The notes below the pieces were generated by a model that had not been told where the DNA came from, did no database searches, and saw only the letters and a list, made by a program, of their open reading frames with translations. From Pteria penguin (lineage: Eukaryota > Mollusca > Bivalvia > Pterioida > Pteriidae): DNA of 64,000 nucleotides. Shown here in pieces: positions 46,201-58,500 of the stretch (its first letter is position 1; each line of letters opens with the position of its first letter). The DNA lies in the NCBI GenBank assembly GCA_035048485.1, contig CM068587.1, positions 33,217,001 to 33,281,000 of the forward strand, read 5' to 3'. A program made the position numbers and the translations under genes.

Positions 46201-48650
46201 TCTATTTGACGATAAAATTTTTCACGTTTAAGTGATGAAAAGTTTTTCACAATTGTTGCACATTTCAATTAAAATTGTTTTTATAGGAGTAATCCCACAA
46301 AAAATGGAAAATTCTAAATATCTTTGTAAATTTTAAATCACATCTTACAAGATAACTTTGAAGAAATCAAAAAAGATGATTTCCATTCTAATTGTAAGAG
46401 AACTATTGAAGTAAACTTTCAGTTATCATGTGATAACAGGGATAAAGGAACAAACATTTTCTAAATTTTCTAAATGCCTGAAATATGCAACATTTCTTCA
46501 TATCAATTTATACTAAAATGCTCATTTATCTAGAAAAATAGCTTTTACGATTTTCAATCGAAAGTAAGATATTCTGCATCCACAGATTTGTTGGACAATC
46601 TTCTGAAATGTACAATTGACCAATAGCATAGACATTTTGTTTATTGTGTTCTCTTTTTTCTATGTGTTGTTTGTAAAAAGAGTCGATGATAACTGTGCAT
46701 CATTAGGCTCATGGCTACTGGAGTGTGGAATCGGTGTAGCAACGCAAGTCTTTTTTTCTGACTTTTTGTAAATATTTAGAAATTGTTGCCTTTTTGCCAT
46801 TCAGAATGGTTTTATTTATATCAACCGATGTTTTGGAGAGCAAGGTTGTAAAAGATATACCAATATTAGTGTTAAGATAGCTATGATCGTACTTCTCACA
46901 AAATGCCTCTAAAACTTGTTGACATAAAAAGTTCTACAAACATAATCTTTGTATGCAAGGACTGAATTATTAGAATAGCATTTACATGCACCATTTTACT
47001 TAATCTTTTTTTTTATTCAGATTTTTATTATTCAAATTTCTTGATTTTTTTCTGTTTTTCTGTAAAAGAACTTGATCATTTTCTTTCATGAAAATTTGTT
47101 TCAGAAAATAAATGTTTTGTTCTTGATTTAGTGTGAAACATCTGTTACATACAAACCGTAAAGATTTCCATGAAAAATTACTTGTTTACAAGTTGTTGTT
47201 TGTGTAATTTTTGTTTTCTTTCACATCATAGCAAATATTCATATAATATATATAGTTTGGTGTAATATTGCTTTACAATATTAAGACAGATTGTCTGCTT
47301 CTAGTTAAGCCTTGGGGTGATCAAGCATTTGAATGCTTTATCACGGCACTAATTCTGTCTCCTGCAAATTTAGTACCAAGTTAAAGGGTTTAATGGAAAA
47401 ATTAAAATCCATTTTAAAATGAAACTCATTGATGCATTGTCTATTTGATTCATCTTAATATCACCATTTCAATTTAAAAGTGTATCAAATAACAAAGTTA
47501 TTGTGACTCAAAATTAAATAAAATTTAGATCATATTTTGTAATTAAATTTTTATCTCACAAATGACGTAAAAGTTCAACTAAAAAAATCTTCTTTATTTT
47601 TAAAGTGTCAAATTTATTTACTTCATTTATTATGAAAATGTGAAATTATATATATATATATATATATTTAAATTATCAGTCATCTATCTATCTACAGATT
47701 CATATTTTTCTTTATCCTTGTAATTATCTGAAATTACTATGCATTACTTTCTACATTCCTGGTCATTAAAGAACTTTAATTCAGAATTTTTACAAATTCC
47801 TTCCTTCTTATAAAATTCATCGAACACATGTAAGTCATAGTTTAAAAATCCATTATTGGATTTATTTTATTTCCATATATATTTCTCAAATGGCTGGAAG
47901 ATGCAGTTATAAAAAATGAAACAGAATATAACCCTAAATTTGACAAAAAGAAATATTTCAATATGTGACATGTACATCTATGTAGTTTTGCTACAATGTT
48001 GAATTTTGATTTAGTGATAACTTTGTTTCCAGGTTCTGTTGTATTAGATTAAACATTGTGAAATTAAGGAGGAAATCCTTGTGGCGAATTAAATCTATTT
48101 TTCACATTTCTTGTCATTGTTTTAAATCATATCAGCATATACAAATCTAATCAGGGTTACTGATTTTGGCAAATTCATTCGGTGTCCAACTCAAGGGCTG
48201 AAATGTTATATATTGAAAAGATCATGAGCAGCTTATACGGAGGAAGAGGGTTTGTTATTTCCAAAGCACAAACCTGATTTCAGTGGCCACCAAACAGAAG
48301 GCGGAAAGTGGCGACTTGAGGCCTGTGGCCTATTAATATTAAATGTTGAATAGACAATTAGTAGTAAGGGACAGACAAAGGTAATTGTTAAAGACAATAG
48401 ACTGCTTAAAACAGGTGGTCTTTGAAGCAGGTTTGAATACATATGTAGAACCAGCACAGTTTAAGTGAAAATTTTCTAAAAGTGACAAATTGCTAATATA
48501 TTCATGTTTATCATGAATGTCCATTCACTGATTGTCTAGAGCTTTGGTACATTTAAGATTTCTCGCGCAACATTTATTTTAGGTTGAATCCCAACAATAA
48601 ACTTAATATCAAATGGTGGATATGAAAGTTTCTTGCGCTACAAGGTGTCA
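43211..48650 (+). other. AT-rich stretch, possible long receptor 3' UTR then spacer
   Basis: No SINE, satellite or terminal inverted repeat was recognised over 5.4 kb, in contrast with the rest of the window. AATAAA hexamers occur at about 45534, 47105 and 47517, so a 3' UTR of 2.3-4.3 kb is possible. Where the transcript ends cannot be settled from sequence. Confidence 0.35.
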
Positions 48651-48654
48651 ATGA

Positions 48655-48896
48655 ACTGACTGATTGTTGTATGCTACTCCATGATTATTTCACATATATG
48701 GTGACGGTATCGGCCCGAAGCATTAATTAAAGAAATTTTCACCATGGATCCACCCGAAGCAGTGATGGATCTCATAAGTGTCATGCTTACCGTGACTTCG
48801 GTATCTTCTAATAGACAGAACACCGGTGAGCCCACGGCGGGAGTCAAACCCGGGACCTCTCGGTCACGAACCAAGCACCTTATTTAGAGAGCTACT
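48655..48896 (-). mobile_element. tRNA-derived SINE, family A
   Basis: Plus strand shows TCCATGATTATTTCACATAT, ATGGTGACGGTATCGGCC, a CCCGAAGCAGTGATGGATCT body and a tRNA head with a GGGTTTGACTCCC B box on the minus strand. An ORF starting PRRESNPGPL here is read-through of the tRNA head. Confidence 0.8.
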
Positions 48897-49344
48897 CTAC
48901 TATTTCAATGATACACAACAATATACAAAGGTAGACATTTATGGAAAAGAGATGATATTGGAGATGTTAGTGTCTCCTGTCTTGAAAGCCGTACCTGCTA
49001 CTATTCCACCTTACACCTTTCAGCTGCACACATTTGAAAAACAAAAATTTGTCAGAAGACAACAGACCTCGCCGGCAATGCATTGTCAGAAGAATAACAT
49101 GTATTTTCAATGTATTCTTAATTCAAGATCAACTCCAGCAATTGACGAGTTATGGACAAAGTTAGAGTTTTTGAAAAGTGGGTCAAACGTCAAGGTCAAG
49201 GTCGCCGACACTATGCCTATGGCATTAGCTCTCCAGACATTCGTTCCGGCGAGCTAAAATATAATCAATATGGAGCCTGAAATATGACACTTCAGACTGC
49301 TCAATCTTTAATTTTTATACAGTGTCTTCTCTTCAGAAGGATGC

Positions 49345-49446
49345 GCCACCATGTTTAAGAGGTTGGTAACCTCCCCCTTTCATGTCGCGATATAACTGAA
49401 ATATTGTTGAAAGCGACGTAAAACACCATTCAAGCAACCAACCAAC
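49345..49446 (+). mobile_element. SINE family B, 5'-truncated
   Basis: Begins at GATGCGCCACCATGTTTAAG, the end of the tRNA head, then CATGTCGCGATATAACTGAA, AATATTGTTGAAAGCGACGT and a CAACC tail. No promoter boxes remain. Confidence 0.8.
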
Positions 49447-49469
49447 TTCAAAAGAATATTTTACTACTA

Positions 49470-49741
49470 ATTTGTTTATCTCTTGTTTCACATCACGCCA
49501 AGATTACTTCTCTTCTACGGTGACTGCATATGCCTGATGCATTGCACAATTCTAAATCTAGACTCTGTAAGAGATGCCTCGGCAACAGCCAGGGGTCTTC
49601 AACGTGCCCACATCCATAGTGACAGAGGAGCTCGGGTGTTATTGTCTCATCTGATAGACAGACCACCGACGAGTCGACGTTGGCACTCGAACACGAGACG
49701 TCGTGACCAGTTCGCAACCAAGTATAAACACTGCGGGCTCG
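49470..49741 (-). mobile_element. SINE family A copy, diverged
   Basis: TCTTGTTTCACATCACGCC tail region, a CTACGGTGACTGCATATGCC block, body and a head ending in GCGGGCTCGAATTTT. It is more diverged than the copies in receptor intron 1. Confidence 0.6.
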
Positions 49742-49986
49742 AATTTTAATGAAGTAATAAACAAAATGCATATACTGCAACCATATATAATAACATTTCT
49801 AGTTTTCAATAAATGTATAATAGAAATAATTCTGTGTAACAATGCTGTTTTAATGAGAAAATAAAATTCTCTTAAATCATGAACACCTGCAACATGGATA
49901 ACCTGTGACGACACAAGTTTCCAGTTCGTTAGGTTTTCCATAAAATTTTGAAATAAGAACATTCATTCATGTACGCTGATTTTTTT

Positions 49987-50415
49987 TCAAGTTCTTGTAG
50001 GGTTATTTTCTCCAGGTGATTCCACATGGGATGAATTATCTACTGTATCTTTTACTTTACACCTGGCCAATATCTTTTTAATCAGGGTAACGAGACACCC
50101 AGTGTTTCCTTGAGGTCCACATATTGACATCAGCGCTGGGAAAAACGTAAAAGAGAACAGGAGTGAAATGGACACTGTTGCCATGACGAATATTCCAAAC
50201 TCGTAAAGGAATTGGATTTGTGCGAATAGTAAAAAGATGGATGCGCCAAATGTCGTTATCGCGCCCGATAGCACAGATAAACCCATTTTTTCAAACATTG
50301 TCTTGACGCGGCTCATGCGATCGGGGTACGGGGAGGTTCGGTAGGCTTCTGCAAGGTGAACAACATAGTCAATCGAAAGGCCGACCACCATGCACAGATT
50401 CAAAGACTCTAAAAC
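49987..50415 (-). CDS. Dispatched-like last exon, TM10-12 and tail
   Basis: Starts after ATCTGTTTTAG and encodes VLESLNLCMVVGLSIDYVVH (TM10 with its Asp), two further membrane spans and a short hydrophilic C-terminus ending NNPTRT. Stop TAG at 49987-49989. An ATTAAA-like polyadenylation signal lies on the minus strand about 240 bp downstream. Confidence 0.94.
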   Translation of the reverse strand, partial: VLESLNLCMVVGLSIDYVVHLAEAYRTSPYPDRMSRVKTMFEKMGLSVLSGAITTFGASIFLLFAQIQFLYEFGIFVMATVSISLLFSFTFFPALMSICGPQGNTGCLVTLIKKILARCKVKDTVDNSSHVESPGENNPTRT

Positions 50416-52516
50416 CTAAAACAGATGAAATGAAAAAAAATTAGATGTTTATTATAACAACATATTGACAATGATACCGAACGGAAAAGAAAAGAAGAAA
50501 TGTAAATCCAAGTTTGAATAGTATTTGCTTATTTTTAATTTTCTTTTTTTCCAAATCTAATCCTCGGATTTGGTCCGGACCCGCGGATTTCATTCTCGAT
50601 CAGTGAATGGCTTAGCATCTGATTTTACTCACAATTTACATAAATTACTATTATATTAGTGGCGTGTGATAAATTACAGCAGCAAAACATTGGGTTATTT
50701 ATTCTCTCTATTTTTTCCACCTTACGTTTTGGTGGCCACACCCCTTTTCTAAATGCTAGATGTACCGCTGAATATGCTCGGCACTTTTAGCAATAACCAG
50801 ATAAGGGAATTTTAAAATTAGACATAAAGTAAGACATAAAATATGCAACATTTTTGCTAAACTGTATAACATACACTTACCCCAAGTTTCCATCCTGCCA
50901 ATGGAATAATGCCGACGACACACGTTGTTACCAAGGAAATGTACACAGTTGCTATGATACCAATTACGACATTCTGAGTTGTTATGATCAAAATAGGACA
51001 TGCGCAACACAGCCCAATAATACTTCCTTTAATGGCCGACTCCGCAAGCACCTTGATAAAAAGTATAATTTTTTAATAAAAATAAAGTACTGAGATTTAT
51101 GCCCCGTTTCTATGCATTACGTTTGAAGATAGTGCAGAGCACGGTTTACTTATGTTGGTGTGGCCTTACATATTTTTGATAGCAGCATATTATTCTATTA
51201 GCGTTTCGTATGTAAAAAAAAATTCATGACCTCTCGTCTTGAGAAACCTGTTGATCCTTGTTCTCTATGTATTGATGGTTATTTATAGATTCTTAAATGT
51301 GTGTCCATTGATTGTGCTGCTTTTGCGGTGAGTGGGAAGGTGCTTACACCTCAGAATAACTACTCCATATTCTGAAGACCAGCACTGTATATTGGGTTGA
51401 TTAATACGATTTATGCGCCAATATGAATAACTTCCTTGAACTCCTCCTGATTTTTATAAACCCCCCTCCAACCTCCAGATTTTTTTTGTTGTTGTTTGGA
51501 ACTTTACATACAACAATTTTCAAATGTAGTTTTAGACCATACCTGCTGAACCATGATCCAATGCCAAGTGCTTGTTGTACATTGAAATCCACTTTTCATG
51601 GAAGATGGCATTTTCTCCAACTAAAAAGAAATTACATGTCTGTAAATTATATATCCTATGTAAATACTAAATGAACCTTTGAAGACTTGGGTCACAAAAA
51701 ATATCTTTTGAAAGACAGCTTCAAATCAATTTCATATTTTGGCTTCAAATTCTTTTCAAATGTAACAAACCAAACGTAACACATATCAAAGGAAGGGTAT
51801 TTTAATCTATTCCAAAGATATTTCAATTATACGAGTCTAATCAACCTATATACTCGAATATATTTACTTAAATAACAATGGAAAATGAGAAATCGAAGTC
51901 CGATGCGATCAAACAGTCTTCCTCTCACTCTTTCATTAATAAATTCAAGTTTTTAATATACTGACACCACAATCCACTCTGACTCCATTCTTTATTGTAG
52001 GGTTAGATCAATCAATTCGCATCTGAATATATAAAGTCTCATAAAAATATTCAATGAACTGTAACATATAGGCTTTTCAATGACCAATTTGAAACTGAAA
52101 CTGCTCAAGATTTTTAATCTGTCCCTGGTATTTTTCTTATATTTGTCTTACCTCCTCTTGCATGAATTTCTCCCACCTGTCGTAGATTGGTTTACCCTCA
52201 GCGTACCCCAGCGTGTACACGCTTATAGTGAGGTTAACGCGTATGCCCACGTAACGTAACTTAGTCCCGTAATAGGACGCTGAAAATGTCAACATGGAAA
52301 TATGAAAGTTCATTTTGGTAGAAACTTTAACTAGTAAACAGTAACGGAAGTGCAATAAATATGTGGATTATCTCATTCAATATCTGATTTAAGAATGACC
52401 TTTATTTACAGGTGACCGATTGATAGAAAATATACATATGAATACATTATGTTCTACTTCTTCCTCTTCTCCTTCTTATTATTACTATTATTATTGTTAT
52501 TATTATTATTATTATC

Positions 52517-52584
<68 letters not shown>

Positions 52585-55500
52585 TAATAAGATCGTAATA
52601 AAACCAGTAAACATGTGTGATTTGTAAAGGCAATGTTCCATATCCGAATCGTTAATTTAAAAAAAAAATTGCTGTTCCACATTTGGAGTGGATGCAGCCG
52701 AGTTTGTTATGTGCTTAGCACGTGACTGAGAGGTCACGGGTTCAAGTCCCGCTGGTGACTCGTCAGTGACCTATTTTTCGGATGAGGCAGTAAAAACTGA
52801 GATCCCGTATCATGGTAGACGTAACACGTAAAACTCCCTCACTGCTTCGAGAGGGTCCGCTGTACAAGTCTAAATTTCTGTGTAATGCATCAGGCAGGTG
52901 CCGTCACAATATCAGTGAAATTGTCGTGATATGACTAATATAAAACAATAATCAAACAAACAAATGGTCCAAGTTTGATTACGAGACTACTAAACTGAAC
53001 TGGTAATCGTTAAATTCAGAATGGACTAAATGCATTCTCTTGACATTCAGTCACAAGACAAATTAAAGATTCGGTTTTAAGACGAATGTGAAGCCTTGTC
53101 TGTACCTAAGAAGGCATTCCTTGCTTGTTGTGTCTCTCCCGGTATCCATTCCTCTCCCAGCAGGGGATCGAATCGGAAGTAATCCTCATGAGGAATATTA
53201 GAATACTTATTTGTCAACCAGTATCCGACGCCTATCTGAAATATATATTAACATTTGATCAGTGGTGGATCTAGAATTCTAGAAAAAGAGTATAGGGTTA
53301 GATAACTCAAATTATTCATGCAAGAAGAGATTATTCATATTCATCTGTATTGACCAATATTTTTCTGCAGAAAAGACACTACGATCCTGATTCAGTTTTG
53401 CGTTTTTCAACTTCGAAGCATTTTGTAACAATATGGACATTTCGTCCAATTATGGCCATCAAGGTCAAAATGTCACTCTAATATCAGGTAAATTTTGCTT
53501 CGTTAATCACCGAATGCTTTCAGTCTACCTCCAGAAATCTCGTGTAGTCGTTGGGAAGAGAGTGAGAATGATAGATGTAACTGTTACTGCTCATAAACTG
53601 GGAGACGTTGGCTCCCTCGAGTGGAATATCCATGTACAGGTCCTGAGGATATCGCCCATTATATTTCTGTTCGGCAACATCTTCCTGCAAAGGAAACATG
53701 CTTATTTATAGTGACGCAACTATGCCATGATACGTAAGTTTTGTTTGAAAACATACAGTGAAATGTCGGCGTTTGATTTGTATACAAACGAGCAAAACTG
53801 GTGTAATGCCACTATTAAAACTGGTGTAACGCCACTATAAAAACTGGTTTAATGCCACCATAAACCAGGTGTAATGCCACCATAAAAACGGGTGTAATGC
53901 CACTATAAAAATGCAACAAAGTATCAAGGAGGATATTCATTGTCTCCCAGGGATCAGAAACACGAGAGAAGTAAACATCTCCTGCTTGGATAGCAACACA
54001 GCTTGGCACAGAAAGGGAGCGAGTTATGTATGTTCATGATTCATTTAGAATAATGACACTGCGCCTATGGAGATTTGAACTTGTGTCCTACAATCACAAA
54101 TACTCAGTTAAGCAATTAGACAAACACTATGAGTCCAGTGAGATTTTAAGCTACTACATTCATATTACGAGAGATATAGAACACATTTGTCTCTGATATT
54201 AATAACCCAAATTCATCAACATTCCGGATTTTAACTATGTATTTTTTAAGTAAGTACAACCGTGAAAGTTATTTATCGCGTCACAAACTCCATTGTTTTC
54301 TAAAAGTTCGATAAGTGATACAATGATCCTGTTTCTTAAGCAGTTCAGGTTTATTTAATACACATGTATAATGTATCTTCATTGGAAGATATGAATATCA
54401 AGAATGCATACAGGAACTTGGGGATTTTTGTTTTGAGGAAGGGGAGCCCCAACATCTTCTGGATCCGCCGATGAATGTCTATAATAAAATTTGACAATGT
54501 CTGAAATAACAAAGTCGATATTTCATTTGATGTCAGCGTTGCAATATCGCTTCGTTTCATCCAAAGAACTTGGGTGATATAAATTTCCAATATTAAGCAA
54601 TAATCCTATAAATATGGCTTGAAGTTGACAAAATCTATACAAACATGTGCACCATACATCTTCCATAATATGCTTATTTTGTTCGACTTTTCTCGTCACA
54701 GATTAAAGTTTCCGGATTATGTCATGTATTTACAGAACGCTGTGACATTAAAGTTAGCACGATACTTTTAATCTCAATCCCAGTGGCGGATTAGAGGGGG
54801 TGCCCCCCCCCCTTTTTGCCAAAAGTATGTGTAAAACTTCAGATTAGGAATTCATTTTTGATTTATACTTGACCTACACATGTGCCCCCGTCCTTTTTTC
54901 AGAAATCCTGGATTCGCCACTGAATTAAGCAAATATAACAGTTTAATGTGAAGATTATGGTTTTCTGAGTATACATGTATATTAGATACAAGATATGATT
55001 TATGATATTTTATCAACCCCCCCCCCCTCCCCCACCCCACTCTTCAGTCTGAAGCTTATTTTCTTGTTGTTGGTGTTTTTGTTTTTGGTGGGGTTTTTTT
55101 TTTTTTTTGGTTTTTTTACTTATGACATTATAACGTCATATGTACAAAAAAAACCCCCCACCAGAATACTGAAGCATCTCTGGGGGAATTCGGATCCTCC
55201 GTCCATCTTTCTGGATCCGCGAATGGGAAAAAACACAAACAGAAGCTAAATACGATTCCCCGTGTATTCTCTCATATCTGTAAGCATGAATATATAGACA
55301 ATATTGTATTGTTTTCTTTATGACACATATAATTATGATAATCATACCTGTAGATATCTTTCCATTGACGTCATCAAGCAGTCCACAGCGAGTCGATCTG
55401 ATTGTGCGTTACGTCGGATACGTAAAGAGTATGCCTCCTCTGACGTCATTGCCTCTAAGCGCTGGCATAACCGCTGTAAAAGTCAGGTTAACAAATGATA

Positions 55501-58500
55501 ACTATCACCACGATAGAGTTTGTTTAGAATGGCGACACCATATATATAATGGCAACACCAATTTGGTACAAAACCTTAAAATGTAACTTATGCAACTGAG
55601 TTACTACAAGTAGGGAAGGATCTTTGCGTTCCGACGTATACCGTGACACAGGGCCTCGGTGTTTATTGTTTTATCAGTACTGTTCTTGTTTGACTGCCGG
55701 GATTGATCGAGAGTGGCACATGACCTCGGTGTTTATTGTTCTATCAGTACTGTTCTTGTTTGACTGCCGGGATTGATCGAGAGTGGCACATGACCTCGGT
55801 GTTTATTGTTTTATCAGTACTGTTCTTGTTTGACTGCCGGGATTGATCGAGAATGACACATGACCTCGGTGTTTATTGTTCTATCAGTACTGTTCTTGTT
55901 TGACTGCCGGGACTGATCGAGAGTGACACATGACCTCGGTGTTTATTGTTCTATCAGTACTGTTCTTGATTGACTGCCGGGATTGATCGAGAATGACACA
56001 TGACTTCGGTGTTTACTGTTCTATTAACACTTTTCCCATCTGACTTCCGGGACTGATCGTGGGTCATCGCATTTGCCCCAACAACCGATTAACATATCTA
56101 TGTAATATATGTCAAATAATTTGATTTCATTTTTTTTTTTTCATTGGCCAGAGCAAACCAAGTTTTAAATCATACTTGGTTTGCCTCTTCGAATCCAAAT
56201 GTTTCATTCTAGAGGTATTAGATGTGACGTGTAAGCTGAAACCCAAATAAGTGACAACTTGCCTTTTTTTTTTTGTATTGGCAGGATTTCTATTTCACAT
56301 TCATAGGAATTTAAGAATAAGTCTAACTCTGTATGTACTTACATGCAGGGCTTGTTGTGCATCGGGATTGGAGGGGATAAAGTTTTTATCCCACACTGTG
56401 GTACCTTGACAGTATTCAGTAGATTTTAGGTTGCAGCTGCTGATGTCTTTTGGTTTCGGGCCCCATACCAGATATAACGATGTGTATTCCTCGTCGAAGT
56501 TGCGCTGAAATCCGTAATAATGCAACAGGTTCGCTTTACCATAATTGTGACTAGATCTGTATATCTGTACCTGTAATGAAAGATGAAATGTTAATGCGTA
56601 AAATGCTGTAGAGACTTTCGGCTACACCTGTACAATGCAATATAGAGAATGAAAACTGTTCATGTGTTTGTTCGATTCTTGTTTTACGTCACCTCACACC
56701 ACTAAGAACAGAATGCTACACTATATGGTGACGGTCATAAAAAGGGTATTGTTAAAGGATGCGTAAGCAACTCTTGTTGGCTAACCAAGCCAAAAGGGTT
56801 TTAGAAAGGAAGAGGTGATATTTTGTTACAGTCTATGTCAGAGTAGTGATAAAATGGGTAAATTGAGAAGATAACATATTAGGTACAGAAAATGGAAACA
56901 CAACCGTGATGTTAAAACTAATTCAAACAAGTGATTTGCAGCTGTGAAGCTTATCTGTCACGGAAATTTGATAAATATATCATTAGTATGGTATTACGTC
57001 ATAAAAGACCCTGTCGGATTTAATTGCCTTTACAGGTTATTGGCATATTCCAACAGATAGGAAGACTACGCAAATCTGATGTATAAATGATATATTTAGA
57101 CAGCAATCAAACTTATACAAGTGGAAAATGTGGCAATACATGTTCTTTGCTTTTAACTCCTTGACTACGCTGACGCAGCATGGGCAAACGAACACACCGG
57201 CATTAAAAGCTCATATTACAGTGTTATGTAATGAAGTTCTTATACTGGCTGAAAGGTATGTCGTGAGCAGTGGGAAAATCTGTACAACGTTAAAAACAAG
57301 AGCAACACCAACGTAGCATATCCCCCCCGGTTATTTTTGTAACGTGGGCATAACTCACATGACCACATTAGAGGTCATCTACTCCTCATAATCACCCACA
57401 AACAAAATTTTTCCATTCAAAAATTTGTGTCTAATGATTAACAGATACGTCACTTGTCTTCATTTAATTTAGACGTCAGTATATTAACTGACTCGTATAT
57501 TACTTGACCTAGATATCCTTAAGATGTATCTGTATGCAAAATATCAATTTAATATCTCTATCCGTTCCTGAGATAATGAGCGGAAACTGCTAATTGCAAG
57601 AAATTTTGAAAGTCCAGGGAGGATTACTCTGACAAAAATTATTGAACCATAAGCAAATTTGAACTTGACCTAAATATCATTTAGATGTATTAGTATATCA
57701 AATATGAATATCTTTATTGGTTCTAGAGAAAATGTGCAGAAATTGCTAATTTCAAGAAATTTCCTAAGTCCAATGGGATAACTCTGACAAAAATTATTGA
57801 GCCATAACCAAATTTGAACTTGACCCAGATATCCTTAAGACGGTGACCGCTTTTAAAGATGTATCTTTATGCAAAATATCAATTCAACATCTCTATCCGT
57901 TCCAGAGATAATGAGTGGAAACTGCTAATATTAAGAAAGTCCAAGGGGGATAACTATGACAAAAATAATTGAACAATAACCAAGTTTGAACTTGATCTAG
58001 ATGTCCTTAAGATATATCTGTATACCAAATATCAAATCATTATCTTTATTGGTTCGAGATATGATGAGAGGAAACTGTAAATGGACCGACCGACAGACGG
58101 ACCGACCGACCTACCGACAGCAGCAAAACAATACGCCCCTCCTTCTTCGAAGGAGGCATAAAAATACAAAAACGCAGATAATAGATCTATAGCTGGAGAA
58201 GAATAATGTTATTTTTCATTTTTATTTAATTATTTATTATTATTATTAAATGGGGTTTCTTTTTAATTTATTTAATTTTCTTTTTTTTTTTTGAAACACA
58301 ATATAATTACAAAAGGATGAGTAATGGTGAATGGTGCATAATGAATAAAGCGTGTGAATAAAAAGTAAATGCCCAGTCGAATATTGTTTCGTCTTCTTGT
58401 CTATGGATTCGCCAATACTAGTATCCCATTGGCGGCTTAGATTTTGGCAACTTTGAAAAAAAATTTACATGTTATGTTGATGATATGCAATTTCACCCAA

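Noticed and set aside
48826..49257. 143-codon ORF starting PRRESNPGPL
   Set aside because: The start is read-through of a SINE tRNA-like head; the rest has some protein-like features but no recognisable domain.
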